DNA of 64,000 nt from Apis mellifera (GCF_003254395.2 NC_037647.1:9108550-9172549); one strand, 5' to 3'; positions 13,457-27,619 are shown, counted from the first letter of the stretch. The notes: a model not told the origin generated them from the letters alone. Numbers and translations are program-made.

Positions 13457-14143
13457 CGATTCTCTCCCACCGTCGACACTGTTCCTCTATTACTTCGTCG
13501 AGGCAGCTGCGTTTCTTCCCCCATTCCCTCCCCCCTCCCCTCCTCCCCCACCCCGGAATTTTCCATCAACGATTGATAAGGGCCGTAACCTCCTTACGTA
13601 TGTAAAAATATCACCGAGGGAAACGAGGGGTATATATACATTGGCTCGAGGAGGGGGGCCAATCGGTGGAGAAAAGCGAGGGGGAAAAAAAGAGACCACT
13701 AGGCAAAAAAAAAAAAAAAAAGAAAAAAACAAGATTTTATGTAAAATATGATAATGTAATACGCGTTAGACTAGTTAAAGCAGAGACTTAAGATAGAAAA
13801 TAATGAAAATAGAGAGCACGAGAGAGAAATGAGGGTAGAGAGGAGGAGAGAAAGGGAGGGAGTGAGAGAGAGAGAGAAAGAGAGAAGAAAGAACGGGAGA
13901 GAGTGTGCGTGCGAGAGAGTGTGAGAGGGAAAGAGTGAGACAGAACGAATAAAAATATCGCAACGATTAGGAAATGGGCACGTTGGGTCGAGAACTTTCC
14001 GAACGAGACGATCGGATGCATTTAATTATTCGAGATTCGAAATTTCGATATATCGAATTTTCATTAAGATGTTATTCTTTTTTTTTTTTAAATCGACAAT
14101 TTTTATCTGTTGCTTCGTATCGTTGCTTCCACGGTGGTGTTAT

Positions 14144-14230
14144 TTCTCTCTCCCTCTCTCTATCTCTCTCTCTCTCCCTCCCTCCCGCTCTCTCTATCTC
14201 TCTCTCTCTCTCTCTCTCTTTCTCTTTCTT
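14144..14230. repeat. (CT)n-rich microsatellite
   Basis: An almost pure pyrimidine CT tract of about 85 bases with a few CCT and TAT interruptions. Confidence 0.9.
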
Positions 14231-14624
14231 TTGTATTCTTTCCCGTGAAACACGAGTTTTTTCACGACAGCCACCAAGAGAGAAAGTGGAACGATGATAT
14301 TTTTGGGCGGACACGATGGCGAATCGATCTCTTCCGGAATTCTCGACGTTACGGCTTCGCGTGAGGAGAAAAAAGAAAATCGCAAAGAAAGCGCAACGGA
14401 GAGGGCGCGTCGAAATACGCGCCTCCCTCCACCAGTCTCGGGACTCTATTTATGTTTTATATTATATTATATATATATATATATTATATATATAAATATG
14501 TATATAAACATTTTTAATTTATTTATTTAATTCATTAATTTTATTGATTTAACGATTAAACGTCATCTCCATCTCGGCAACCATCTTTGTTTTTTAATCT
14601 TACGTTGACCTTTTCGTTACGTTC

Positions 14625-14655
<31 letters not shown>

Positions 14656-16931
14656 TTTTTTTTAATTTTTTTTTTCTTCTTCTTCTTCCTCCATTCTCCA
14701 AGCATTGTTGAAACGGTTGTTAAAGAGCACCAAGTTTTTTTCGACTTTTTTTTTTTTTTTTCTCTTTCTTTTTTTTCTCTTGCGTTTCTAAACGCCGACA
14801 GGTAGGTGTGACGAAATTTTCTTTTGTTACCGTCGATCCCGCCTCGTTTTGCGCAGCGTTACGCTACCTATATCCCAGCGACAAATGGATAAATGGACGA
14901 CGATCGCACCGATTAAGTCCCAACATCTCCAAGTATCGTCCGACAATGGCGGATTGAATCTCGTTCGCGAGATACAAAGGGAAGGTAAACGCGCGAAACT
15001 GTACCGATTCGAAACGAAAGATTCTTCCCTCGGAGATAGTTCATAGATTCGGATTCTCGAGCTCGTGGCACACGAAGGGGTAAAGTCGTCGCCGAGTCGC
15101 GACGGAAGAACCCTCGAAGAAAGCCAATAGAAATTTTCATAGCCGGCGAACAAGAGCTTCTTTCGTTCGTTCTACAGCTTCCTTCGCTCTCTTATTGCAT
15201 TCCAGCGAGTCGTTTCGAGACGAGTCACTTCTCTCTCTCTCTCTCTCTTTCTCCTCCCGTGAAAATAGCTTTCCGCCAGTTTCCGGCCGGCGAGAGGATG
15301 AGAAGCGATAAACAACGGGCCGATTGCTAGGTTGGAACGATTGCGACGTCGCGTTTTCATTCTCGAAATCGACAAAGGACGACAACGCTGTCACAATCAG
15401 AAGGACCGATCCGATGCACGAGGACAACGCGCGGCCGAAAAAAAAAAAAAAAAAGAGAGAAAAAGAGAAAAAAAAACGAAAGGGAAAACGAAACAATTCG
15501 CTGGAAAGCGTCCCATCACGAGTGCACACGCCTCGAAACGATGTATATTCCGCGAGCGACTCTATAAAAAAAAAAAGAGAAGAAACTCCGTAAAAATCGA
15601 GCAATATACGACTGCATCGATCCTCGATCCTAAATCGCCCCTCTTCGATCGAAGGCTTAGCTCCTTCCTTTCGATCCAGTTCGGAAAAGCGGATGGAAAA
15701 GTTATCGAGCCGAGGGAAGAAGAAGATCGCGAAGATGGGTGGGCTTCGTTTCGAAATTTCGTTTATCCGCGTGCAAGATTTTTCACTTTACACGAACGAA
15801 AAGTTGTCGCGTCCTGAATCGAGCCGCGCGAATCTCCAACCTGTTACTCGGGGTAAAAATTCGTTGGAAAAAAAAAAGAAAAAAAAAAAGGGTGATAATT
15901 CATGAATAAGTCGGGCCGTTACAACAACGGGCGATAAATAAATGCGCAACATGCGTCCTGGCAACCGTTCTAAAATAGAAACGATTTACCGGGTTACCCT
16001 TCGTGAATTATAATCGAGACCTCGCGGCAACGATGGTCCTCCCGCTTTAAATTTAATACGAATCCAACAACGCTCCACACGCTTTCCCTTTAAACGGAAT
16101 ATAATTGCGCCCCACCGATTTTAACGGGCGATTTTAATTTCGATTTGCTCGTTTCGAGGAAGCACGTTGCAAGACACTGCGAACGAATTCGAAAAAAAAA
16201 AAAAAAAGAAACAAGAATCGCTTCTTCGTTCGAGTGAAATTCATTAACCAATCGAACGAACCCCGCCTCCCATCTCTCTCTGGGTTGGAAGACGAAAAAG
16301 AGAAGAAAAGGATACTATATCCGTGGATTCGTTTTTCCAAATTAAATCGGCCGTGGTCGCCTTTTTATTACTTTTATTTCCGCGCGCGATCTTATTTACC
16401 CCAACTTTATTTCTGGCCAACCTTATTTTTCTCTCGTTTCCTTCGACGACGAACGGGACGCCCCCTCCCCCGAGCCTCGCCCGCGCCCGATGTCGATCCC
16501 TCGCGAGAAACGGGACCACGGGATAAAAACGTATGAATATCTTACCGACCGAGCTGAGTATCCAAACCTGTCCTATCCATCCACCCTCCCCGCGCGAAGA
16601 GAAATTGCTTCTCACCGGGACCCGGTGGCCTCGCGCCGGAAAATTCACTCGGATTTCTCCGCTCCCGACCACGCTTTTTTCGCCAACAAAGGCCACGACG
16701 GAACGCCACGACAAGTGTCTCCCACCGGGAAACAAGCAGCCGTTGCTCGTCGCTCGCCGATCGAGGAGAGGAGAGGGAAGAGAAGGGAAGGGAGGAGGAT
16801 AAAAATTCCAAGCGACAACCAACTTTCTCGAATAGCGGCGTGCTGGACAACGAGGTGATTAATCGCGATGCTAATTATCGAGAAGGGATCCATCACGGTG
16901 GATACGGTGGAAAAATAATGAACCGGTAAAC

Positions 16932-16933
<2 letters not shown>

Positions 16934-16961
<28 letters not shown>
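16934..16961. repeat. (GA)n microsatellite
   Basis: Fourteen uninterrupted GA units. GAGAG runs are also the binding motif of GAGA factor in insects, but nothing else here points to a promoter. Confidence 0.9.
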
Positions 16962-16964
<3 letters not shown>

Positions 16965-19900
16965 AGAAAAAGCAAAACAAGAGGAGGTATTCGAGGGAAA
17001 TAGAAGGCTGGAAGGAAAAAGGCCGGTCGTTAATTATCGGATACGGCTCTATCCATCGATGCAACGATTCCAAAAGGTAGATGCACAAAGGAGATGACGA
17101 TGCGATACAAAACGTCGGAGCGGAGGGGAGGAGGATCAATTTTATTCGACGCGGTCAAGTCAAAAATTCCACCTTCTATCCCTAGGGATGCGTTATCCCA
17201 CACAAGATATAGGGGGATGAGAGTCGTACGTGATCTCGAGAGAACGCGGAACTCGTGTTTGATCCGCGTTTAATCGGGATCTTTCGTATAACGGCGATTA
17301 TCGTGTTATTATCGAGCAAGGTAAATAAACGAAGAAAAGGTTAATAAAGAAGAGTTTCGTCGAGAAAGAAGATCCTCCGTGCTTCTCCTCCTCGAATGTT
17401 TGCCGATCCTCTCGATAAAAAGGGGATTTCTGCGAACAATTTGCAAAAAAAAAAGATCTTATCCTCGGTCGAGATTACATTACCGGAATGGAAACCGAGT
17501 AAAAATTGATCGAGATCGTGAAATTCGAATCGAGATAAGCGGTATCGATTTGTCGCGTTCAAAAATCACGGTTCAAAAATCCTTGCGGAGAGAACAACGG
17601 TCAGATAATAGAACGGTACGCGTGGGGGGGAAGAAAATGGCGGATTGAATCGAGGATGGTATACAATAGCAAACCAATGGGAAGAGAAATCGCGAGAAGC
17701 TGGTTCAAACTCCTCGGCAAAAGGGAAGCGAGTTCGGCTTTATTGGAGAAACACGGGAGTATTCTCCTCGCGATACAGGCAACGTCTCTTTAAATTGGAT
17801 TCCAAATATTCTTCCAAATATTTTTACCTTATCTCTTTCCCCGAATATGCGGCTTGAAATTCACGCTCGAAACAATCGTCGTTTTTTCAATCGGCTTCCT
17901 CTCGATTTTCGTGGATTAACAGAGAAAAGAGAGAAGAGAAGAGAAAGAGAAGGAAAATTACACGTTGGAGATGTGTACACGCGCCTCCTCTCACTCGAGG
18001 AACTCGCTGCAATTCCGCTTAATTCCTCGCGAATTGCGGACGGATGGAAATCGAAGATTGTTCGATGGTCACGAGCGGCTAATCCAAACAGATTCGCGTC
18101 GCGTTTGCGCGTACATTAGCCTGTCGGTAATGCAAACTGAAATCACGGAACGGTAACGACTAGGTGGCCTGCATAAATACCGGCCGCTAATCAATTGCGC
18201 CGAATCACAGAGAATTTTCAATGCGACCCCTTGTCCACCCTTCCCTCGCTCTTCTGTATTCCGCCAACGGATCACCGCGAAACGGTGGAGAGGAGGACGG
18301 CCTCGTCGTCCCTGTTGTATTCACCGTAAAAGAGAATTCGCCCTCCACGATGCCTCCTCGATCGAAACTTGCGAATCTGGAATTCCGAGAAAAGATTGGA
18401 AAAAATCGCAACGAGAAAGGAGAAACGAGCACCCTTATTTTATAATTTCCCCTCGTATCCGCGAAATCCAAGGTCGGAGGGATTGAATCGCGTCGCGATT
18501 AGTCCCTGGAAATTTCGTTGGTGGGAAAACAAAGCTCCCTATGATTTAATTAACGGGCAACCCTTTGCCGGACGTGCGCGTAGGCGCATCGTTCGTCGCG
18601 CGTACGATCAATTCTCGGTCGGCGATCGACCACCGACCTTCCCACCTCGGAAAACCGGTACCCTCTCGGGACGATCGTCGAGCGGCGAAGTCACGAGGGA
18701 TTGGGAGAGAAGGGAAGGGAGAGAGAGAGAGAGGCGAAAAGAGGAAAGCGATCGGACTCTCCCTCCACCCTCTCTCTCTCTCTCTCTCTCTCGCTCGCCC
18801 CGAGGCTCTTCATTAACGCCTTAATTAGAGGTGAATTATTGGAACGGTGGTATCCGAAACGAGAGGCGGATACACATCCCCGAGTCTCGATGCGTCCCAC
18901 TCATTAGTCCCGTTGTATTAACCGATGCGACACGCTTCTACAATCTGTCACGCCCCCGCCGCACTTTCCACTCCACACCCTTGTCTCCGCTCATTCCCTG
19001 TCAAATTAAGGTCCGAGCGTGATTCTGTCGCCGCGACGGATCGAAAATTCGACGAATCTCTCCCGTTCCCCACCATCGAGAGAGAGAGAGAGATTTTCCG
19101 GAACGGAAAGAGAGGGAAAAAAAAAAGGAACGCGACCTCGACAACAACTCGTTGCCATTGGATTACGCACGCACGCCTATTACCCGTAACGACGATTACC
19201 AAGAGTTAATTCCGCGTCAGAGGAACGTGAACTTTGCGCCGTTTCAAAACTCAAGCCTCGCCCACGAAGTTTGTTCCCCAACTGTAACATTGCACCTTGT
19301 TATTCGTAGTGCCGGCTGTATTTGCATTAACACGGTTGACGTATGGGGCGCGTGAGAACCAACAGCGTTACCTCCCGCGCTTGCCAACAGAGACCACCAC
19401 CGCTGGGCTAACGATGCTTTGATAGTAAACGTTCGGGAGATCGGCGAAAAATAAGGGAGAATCTCTTCTTTTTTCTCTCTCTCTCTCTCTTTCTCTTCCT
19501 CTTGCTCCGTCCACCACCACGGGTTCAACCTAAAATTCGAAACACGAACTATACCTCTGTTCAAGATCCGTTTGTCGGGGACGTACTGTGTGTGTGTGTG
19601 TGTATCGGGTGACACGTGATCCTGTGGAGTAACGTGGTGGAAAAAATCTGTTGGACAATCGAAGCCGGGGACCGTCCAATCGATCTCGACGCGAGAGAGA
19701 AAGAGAGAGAGAGAGGAAGAAAGAAAAAAAAAAAAAGGAAGTGAGAATCGTTAAAAGCGGCGCTTGGAAAAGTAGTTGGCAACGGTATCGGGTTTTCCGG
19801 TGAATCGAAACTATCCCGGTCGCGCTTTTAGGACGGGGCCCGCCGCTATATAAAAATCCCCCGTGGAAAATTCCCTCGGAAAAGTCGTATCGAGTTATAT

Positions 19901-22900
19901 TCGCTTTTACGAGCTCCGTAAGGGAGGAACGTGTACGGGTAGAATTTGAAAAATTTTCACCGACCGGCGAGTATAGAAATTTCGCGCGCGATGAATCTCG
20001 CATGATCTCCTTACAACGCAACTCCGTTCGAGTTGATGCAACTTGCCCCCGTTATACAAATAATTCATCCAGGATGTAGATCGATAAATTCGAAACGGGT
20101 GTTTTCTATCTGACGTTAACGTTGACGCGATCGTTTGAAAAAGAAAGAGAGGGAAAGAGAGAAACAAGAAATATGTCGATTTTAATACAAATTTCGAAAA
20201 TCCGCTGGAGGGTCGATTAAATATTTCCTTTTTTTCCTTTTTTTTTTTTTTTTTTTTTTATTGAACAAACAACAAACCTCCCGGAACGATGTTTTTATAA
20301 TTGAAAACGCCGGTCCCTCCGTTTTTTTTTTTTTTTTTTTTTTTCCTTTTTTTTCCCCACCGAATATTCGAAACAACGATCTTTCCTCCCTGTTCGAATT
20401 TTTCCTCCGCTCGATCGCCGTGAAAAATATCGACTGTTTTTTTCTCCATAATTCCCTGACCGCGAACGAAAACGCGCGATTATCGCGAGGAACGTTTTCG
20501 AGAGTTGACATTTCGATTTTTATTCCTATTTTTCACGATCGATTTTTCAGGGGAGAAATAATATATAGACGAGAAACCGTGTGTCGGCCTATTTCGCGTT
20601 TACGATGCGAGAAACAGGTGCGATTCGGTGAAAAAACGATTTCCTTGCGGATGAAGGAGAGAACGAGAAAGATAAAAAGAAAGAGAGAGAAGATAAAACG
20701 ATTCTTTTAAAGATAGAAAAACCTTGAAGGTGAACGATTCTTAATTCCAATCTGTCGCGCGTGTTATTGGTAGGACCCTATTAATAGCGGGAAGGTTGTC
20801 CAACCGAAGGAGAACGGTTCGATGACTCTGATCCGGCGTCGAGCGGAGAGGATCGCAACGGGCGATCCATAATTTGGCGAAATGGACGAAGGGAGGTGAA
20901 AAAGAGGTTTTTCGATCGACGCAACGGTAGCGGTTTTGTAATCGATTAAAGCGATAGCCGTTGAAACAGGCCGTGGAACAAAACGCGGAGGGGACGGTGG
21001 GCAAATAACGCGTGCGTTGTTCGGTGTACAACCGGCGCGGTAAACAACCGACCGGGGTTCAAGGGAACTGGAATATGTGGAATGAAAATTTGAGGACCCA
21101 CGATTTTAAAACCGTGATTGGAAGGGATGCGATGTGTCAGCCGAGCGTTTATTAAAACGCGCGAGAAATGCAACGGATTAAATTGGGGAAAAAAACCTCG
21201 TTTCGAGCACGCATTCGTTCGAAACGAATTACTTCTCGGCCGCAGACCGAGATCGACATCCGGCGAGATCTCCTCGATAAAGCTTCGGCCGGCGAGGAAG
21301 AATAGCGGCGATTCGACGCGCGAAGGGAGTGAAGAGAGCACGAGAGGAACGACAGGTTGCGCATTTTCGCGCCGGCATCGGGCGCGATCCGTGAAATTAT
21401 GCCGCGCGATGCACGTCGGCCGTGACGACACACACGGACGTTCGCATAATCGAGCGGAGAGGGATCGTTGGAACGTGGTCACCGCGGCGTGAAGCGAGTT
21501 CGGATGCAAATCTCGCCATCCCGCCGTTTCGCATCCCGCATGTTCGAAAGAGATCGCGTCGTTGCATCGTTCGCGATCTCTGGGCAAGGGTGGCGGACAC
21601 CACCCTCTCGATAGGAGAGTTCTCGCGCTCTCGAGCGACGAAAGAGAAAGGGAGGGAGGGAGGGAGAAAAAAAGTAGGAAAGAGGGAAATACCGACAAAA
21701 GACTGTTAAAGCGCAATTACGTGGGCAGAACGCGGGCGAAAAAAAGGAGCAACAAGTAGGGGGAAAAAATATCGCCGCGCGACGTGCAGTTGCGAAAAAC
21801 GCGAGCTCGCCAGAGGGAACCGGCCGGTAATTGCGAGCGCAGCCGCGAGAGGGGGGGAAGGGGAGAGCAGCGCGACCAGCCCCGAAACGAAATAATTCTC
21901 GGGACGGGAAAACAAAGGGGTGTGGTGGTCGGCAGAAAATCCGAAATACGAGTAGGAAGTACCGTTAACCCCGGACAATCGCGGATAGCAAGGCAAATGG
22001 GATGTAAATCTTGGTTCGCTTTGCGTTATGTCATTCCCGGTCCGCAGAGAGGTGAAACGGTCGTAAAGCGTGGGTGGGAGAGGCGTGGATTATGCGGGAG
22101 AACGGAGCCGTGGCTTTTACGAGCGGCGTCCTTCGCGTGAAAATCCGGCTTCAGGCCGGGCCTGTTATGCGAGCGTTCGACGATGACGACGACGACGACG
22201 AGGCGAAGCGTTGCGTACCGGGCCTGGATCATTCACCCTGTCGCGTCCACGCCATCATCACCGCGAGCAAACGACCGATTTCTGACCGTCCCGCGTCCTT
22301 CCGGCACAACACGATCCGGCTACACGCTCCTATTACCGTTTCGATAAATATCAAACGCGTTCCCCTCCCATTTCTCCGTAATGGAGGAGAGGGGGAGGGG
22401 AAGTTAAAGTTAAAGTTGACCGAGAGAGGATAAACGAAGCACGCAGCTCGAACGAAAAAAACGCGTCGATTCCCTCGATTTTTCTTCGACAATTCCCTCC
22501 AAAGTGCTGCAGAGAAGCGAACGCGTTTCGCGTTCGTCGTTGTCTCGCGATTTACACGACGTTCCCCGTCAAAATAAAGATATATCTCTCGAGTGATTCG
22601 TTCCATCCCGGTCCCGATATTTCCAAGGTGTGAACGCCGCGACCTCGACGATTCGATTCTTCTCAACGTTCGCTCACCCGCCGATCCCAGACACGGCGAG
22701 TCGCGGGAAACGAATATGGCGCAACGAATTGTTTTCATTCGCGATTTTTCTTCGTCTCTCTCTCTCTCTTTCTCTCTTTCTCGATGTCTATTCGACGACG
22801 ACGTTAAACCTCGCTAAAGAAGATATTTTATATTTATCGTCGAGCGATAACTATTCCCCCAGCGTTCAAAGACTCTAAAAGATCCCGCAGCCACGATCCC

Positions 22901-22933
22901 TGAAATGGTCGCGATTTAACCGAAGAGAAAGAT

Positions 22934-22941
<8 letters not shown>

Positions 22942-22974
<33 letters not shown>
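22942..22974. repeat. (GA)n microsatellite
   Basis: About sixteen GA units in a longer purine-rich stretch. Confidence 0.9.
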
Positions 22975-22978
<4 letters not shown>

Positions 22979-24156
22979 AATTCGAATTAGAACGAAAGAA
23001 TTAACGGCGACTCGAAACACGAGACCGTTCTCATGACGCTAAACAACTCGACAGATTAAACGTTAAACGATTCGCACGGCCTTAATGAGTCGGGCATTAA
23101 TGCTCGCCGTGAAAAATCCCAACGACCCAATGTCGTAATGGCGAACGTAAATACAGAGGTTCGTTCGGAGACGTATCGTATTGTGGTAGCGGGAATTCGA
23201 ATAAATTGTTCCCGGTGCAGCACTTCACTTAGCAAAACCGTCGAAGGGGGCGGTTAACAACAATGCACTCGCAGACACACATATATATATATATATATAT
23301 ATGTATAAAAGTGGGGGGTGGGGGAAGGATGATGGATCCGGACGCGAAACAAAAGAAACGAATTAAAGTGCGCGTACGATGAAAGGTCAGTAAATTAAAA
23401 TGTATGAAGAGGGGGAGGATGGGGAGGAGGGAAGGTATGGGGGGGAGGGAGGTATGTATCGACAGCGTGAACGGCCAACGATGAAACGAACAATGGTGAT
23501 TGCGGCGAAACGGGACGTGGCGCGCATTACCGGCTGTGATCAAACGTAACGATTAAATCGAAATTAATACGCGTGTTCGAGGGCGGTGCTCGATTGCCCG
23601 TAAAAGTATTCTCGTGCCCGATTGAAAGAGAAAGAGAGAGAGAGGGGGGGAATTTCATTCATCGCGACGCTTTCAGCTCGCAGTTGGAAAAAACGCGACG
23701 AGAATTCTTATCCAACCCGTTCCCCCGATCGATCCATCCTTTTTTTTTTTTTTTTACGTCCTTCCCGTTCGAAAAATTCGTTACGAAAATTCCATCCTTC
23801 GAGCGGGAAGCGTCGTATTCATCGAATCGGAAAAAAAAAAAAAAAAAAAAAAAGAAAATAAAATAAAAAGGGAAAAAAGGAGGAGGGAGAGGGGAGGGGA
23901 AAAAACGAGTTGAACGACTCGCCGTAAATCGAAAGATTTAAACGCGACATTTTTCCGTTTTCACGGCTTGTTTTCGATTTACTCCGTGCCAGCGGCTTTT
24001 GAAATTCGAAAAACTGTCACTCGCAATGCGTCGTCGGCCGAAACGACTAAACGTCCTCCGCGCAACCGGTTACGCGGAGATTAATACGCAGCGGATATCG
24101 CCAATTTATCGAGCACGATACCCATTTCCTTTATCGAACTCGAGCTTAAGGATCGA

Positions 24157-24160
<4 letters not shown>

Positions 24161-24193
<33 letters not shown>
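24161..24193. repeat. (TA)n microsatellite
   Basis: Sixteen uninterrupted TA units. Confidence 0.9.
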
Positions 24194-24195
<2 letters not shown>

Positions 24196-25202
24196 AAGAA
24201 ACGAGGGAAGAGGAAGGGAAGAGGAGGGATTCACGGTCACGGGTGGAAAGGTGTACGTTCCCCTAGCGTTCATCTCCGTTATCCCCGGTTCGTCGCTTCA
24301 ATTGTTAATCGGCCTCTCGCGAGGGCGTACGTACGACCGTACGACGTAGCCACGTTCCATCCTCCCCCCCCGTACAGTAAACGCCGCAACCCACGATCCA
24401 CAGAGCGCTTTATAGCTTTCATTAAAGCTCACGGAGCCTGTACAAGGACATATGTCCCCGAGGGGGGCGAGGGGACGGCACACGGGTTACAAGGAGGTTG
24501 TGGCTTACGGGAATTCATGGATCCCACGATTTTCTCGCTCATCGCCGTATCATACGCGGTGTTTACAAGAGCGAACGGGCCATCACAGTTCGCCTGTGAA
24601 TCCGCGTTACGACGCTGGCCGAACCATTAAACTGTTAACGACGCGAGCGACGACATTCGGCGGATCGTAGCCATCCGACTGGACGACGCGACACCGACCG
24701 TCGCGTCGTCCACCCGTCGTCGCTTCCTTCCTCCTTCCTTTCGTCGACTCCATCTCTCGACGGAGGAGGAGGGAGGAAAAGTACTTCGGCTGGTATCGAG
24801 ACGTATCGTGACGCGTCAAGAGGGAGAGATCGTGAAAGAGCCGTAAAGGGGTCGAGAAGTAAAGGGTAAGCTCGGCCCTAAGAAAAGGAGATCGAAGGAG
24901 GTGGAGGAAAAGGCACGACCGGCGTACGTGCCGCGAGATACAATTTGAAAATTGATCCCTGCCTTGATCAAACCATTGACGAATTCACCCCGAGAGAACC
25001 AGGGAGCAGGAGTAGGAGAAGCTTGCCGGTTACCCGGGTCAACGGTAATACGATAGAGTTACGGTATATGCCTTGGCCACCCCATTATATCGGTCTGGAA
25101 CCCTTTGGGAAATTGTCTATGGCGCCGGGCCGGGCCTCGATCAACCGTGAAATGTAGTCTGATGCGCATCACCGTGGCGAGGCTATCGTTCCGTTATACA
25201 CT

Positions 25203-25631
25203 CGGATGCCGCGTTACCGATCCGATCCGATACACACCCGTTCCGATGTCCTACGACCGACAACAATCCTCGAGCTCGATCTTGGATCTTGGACCGACAC
25301 GTTTGCTCGCGTCCCACGTTTTCCTAATTTTTCGCAGTCGAATTGGAATCGGGCCACGAGACTCGCCTAGTACCGCTTGATTTTCAACGGCTAATTGATT
25401 GTTGCATCGGATGCCGCGTTACCAATCCGATCCGATACACACCCGTTTCGATGTCCTACGACCGACGACAGTCCTACGAGCTCGATCTCGATCTTGGATC
25501 TTGGACCGACACGTTTGCTCGCGTCCCACGTTTTCGTAATTTTTCGCAGTCGAATTGAAATCGGGCCACGAGGCTCGCCTTAGTACCGCTTGATTTTCAA
25601 CGAGCACGCGGCTAATTGATTGTTGCATCGG
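25203..25631. repeat. Tandem duplication, about 205-bp unit, two copies
   Basis: Copy 1 begins at 25,203 (cggatgccgcg...) and copy 2 begins at 25,408 with the same bases. The copies stay alignable along their whole length, through the segments cttggatcttggaccgacac, cacgtttgctcgcgtcccac and ggctaattgattgttgcatc. Copy 2 is longer, with an extra CTCGAT unit, one added base and an 8-base insertion before the final GGCTAATTG. Only scattered substitutions separate them, so the duplication is fairly recent. Neither copy shows a conserved open frame that excludes stops in both. Confidence 0.95.
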
Positions 25632-27210
25632 GATTTGCGGGATCGAAATTACTTTTCGCCGAGTAGCGGCGCTCACCGGGAGGGGGAGGAATGGAGAGAG
25701 GGAAGATGGGGGGATAAGAGAGATCCACGGATCAACGTTTGGGCCTACGTTGGTCGGTGCACTTTGTCGATCGGACTCGAAGCTCGAAGCTGTTAAGTTT
25801 TAACGCGGACTTTGACATCGGTACGCGTCGTTAAAGCGATTCCCGAGAGTTGTAGCAACTTTACCGTGAAGAAATTTATTGCTTTATGAGTCTGGCAATG
25901 GGGCGTTTACCAGCAATTCTCGTTGGTCAAATTCCCGTCGTTACGACTACTGACCGGGGAGGGGGGGAGACAGGGGACGGGGGACAGAGAGCATCGCGTC
26001 CCGAATACGGGATCGAAAAAAATCTCTCGAAATATCGCGCTTCCTCGGTGATCGTTCCGCCTCTCGGTGAAAAGAAAAGAAAAGAAGAAGAAAGATGGAA
26101 GAAGAAAAAGAAAAAAATCATCACGTTGGATCTTTCTCTTTTCCTTCTCCCCCCTCCCCGCGAAAAAAAAGCGGCCTCGCCGCGAAAATCATCCTCGAGG
26201 AAGGGATCCCCTATCAGGGATCAGCGGCATCTTTCATCGGACCATATAACGGCGTTATAAGCAGCATTAAGAGAGATAGGTGAAGCGAGAATGATTCACG
26301 AGAGACGGAAATAGAACTATGACCGTTTCTCGACCCCGTGTGCTAGCTCTTCTCGTGCTCGCTCTTCTCGAGGGGTCGACCGAAAGCCCTGAAGAGCCCG
26401 TAAGACGACCGCCGGTGTAGTACGAGGCCGGACCACTCCCGCTTTCAAAAATGCACGCGCACTCTTTCCCACACCGATTCCTCGCGCGTTCGCGTTTTCT
26501 CGTTTCACACACACACACACATACACACATACACACATATATATCTACATACGCACGCATTACCGGCTTCTCCAATTCCTTCGTTCGATTCACAATCCTT
26601 GTTTTAACGATAAATTGAATTTCGAACGATCGATAATTTCCCCTTCCCCCGTCGGTCGGGCGATGATTCTGAATCGAAGGAACGGCGAATCGGCGAAGTC
26701 TCGCCCGTTAACCATTTACACGAGAGAAATTAATGGAGAATCGTGTTTCTTTCCTGCTCGCTAACTCAAGATATGGATAAATTCTCTTCGTTCGCCGAGG
26801 ACGTGACGCTCGCCCGCTTCTAGCGCATCTAGCGGCACTGTCAAGGTAAATTAACGATTAACAGTCTCACTTGTATGCTAACGCTTAACGATCTTCGCTA
26901 ACCGTATAAGGAAGAAAACAATTATTGGCCGCTGTACAGCCGTCTACGCCGATCTTTCATAACTCTACTAATCTCTCGTCGAATATACCCATCGAATCAT
27001 CTGGATAGAGATAGGCGAAACGCGCGGGGGCGCTTCCGGTGGTGGACAAAGAACCGGTATACATATATATGTATATATTCGGAATATTAAACGTCGCCAC
27101 GGCAAATTTATCGGGGCGTTATCGAATCCATCTATCCAGGTAATTCGCAGGTGATCGACCACTTGGACAAAGACTAACCATCGATCTTCCTGACATTGTT
27201 GTGCTTGCAG
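25632..27210. other. Non-coding CpG-rich stretch
   Basis: I see no exon candidates with splice signals and protein-like composition. An (AC)n-type microsatellite lies near 26,508-26,540 and a TA/TG mixed tract near 27,060-27,080. A pyrimidine-AG acceptor at its end leads into the candidate exon at 27,211. Confidence 0.5.
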
Positions 27211-27619
27211 CTTGCACATCGGGACATTCATCGTGTTTTGTTTTGTTGTAGCCTCACCCACACCCCATCCCGATATCCATTCAGGTTCCTACATACGCGT
27301 CCTCGTCTTCTCCACTCTCCTCGGGCTCTCCAAGTTTCCGCGCGACATCTCCATTCCCCCCCGACCACCACCCGACCAAACGTCTCCTCGAGCTTCCGCG
27401 ACCTTCCTCCTCCTCCTCCTCCTCCTCCTCTTCTTCTTCGTCTCGCCTCGCTTCACTCGCACCTCCAACGTTTCCCACTTTCCCGCTTCGTTTCCTACAT
27501 CTTCCGAATCCTCCTCCTCCTGCTCTTCCTCCTCCCCCTCCCCCTCCCTCTCCTCCAGTTCGTCGTTGCCTCGTTTCGAGACCGCAACGAGCATCTGGCC
27601 ACGCCGTCGATTCTCAGAG
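27211..27619 (+). ncRNA. Candidate internal exon of a spliced transcript of unclear coding status
   Basis: A 409-base segment is bounded by an acceptor-like TTGCAG at 27,205-27,210 and a near-perfect donor (GAG|GTAAGT) at 27,620. Two frames are open through it, but the content is dominated by a (TCC)n tract at 27,414-27,438 and Pro/Ser/Leu-rich translation, so real coding is doubtful. It could be a 5' UTR exon or a lncRNA exon belonging with the segments at 30,373 and 31,485. Existence as an exon is inference from splice signals. Confidence 0.3.

Larger units (their letters stand above)
11260..14000 (+). other. Probable 3' untranslated region of the EGF-domain gene, low complexity
   Basis: The stop codon at 11,257 is followed by about 2.7 kb of A-rich, GA-rich and microsatellite sequence without credible exons. 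AATAAA hexamers occur near 13,340 and at 13,948. Either could end the transcript, and the choice cannot be made from sequence alone. The long lysine/glutamate or serine/leucine frames on both strands here are translations of (GA)n, (CT)n, poly-A and poly-T. Confidence 0.4.
14001..25202. other. Gene-poor CpG-rich region with dense simple repeats
   Basis: No exon with convincing protein character was found on either strand. There are many (CT)n/(GA)n tracts (14,144-14,230, 16,934-16,961, 18,771-18,792, 22,942-22,974), (AT)n tracts (23,281-23,302, 24,161-24,193), a (TG)n tract near 19,590 and several long poly-A/T runs. The longest open frame, on the minus strand near 20,946-21,716, reads as an Arg/Ser/Pro-rich product of GC-rich DNA with no family resemblance I can name. 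Confidence 0.5.

Noticed and set aside
20946..21716. 256-codon minus-strand open frame
   Set aside because: Arg/Ser/Pro-rich translation of CpG-rich DNA with no domain, no splice context and several equally open overlapping frames.
24945..25157. 70-codon + strand frame with mixed composition
   Set aside because: Looks more protein-like than its surroundings, but it lacks clear splice sites and I recognise no family. Not supported well enough to list as a gene.
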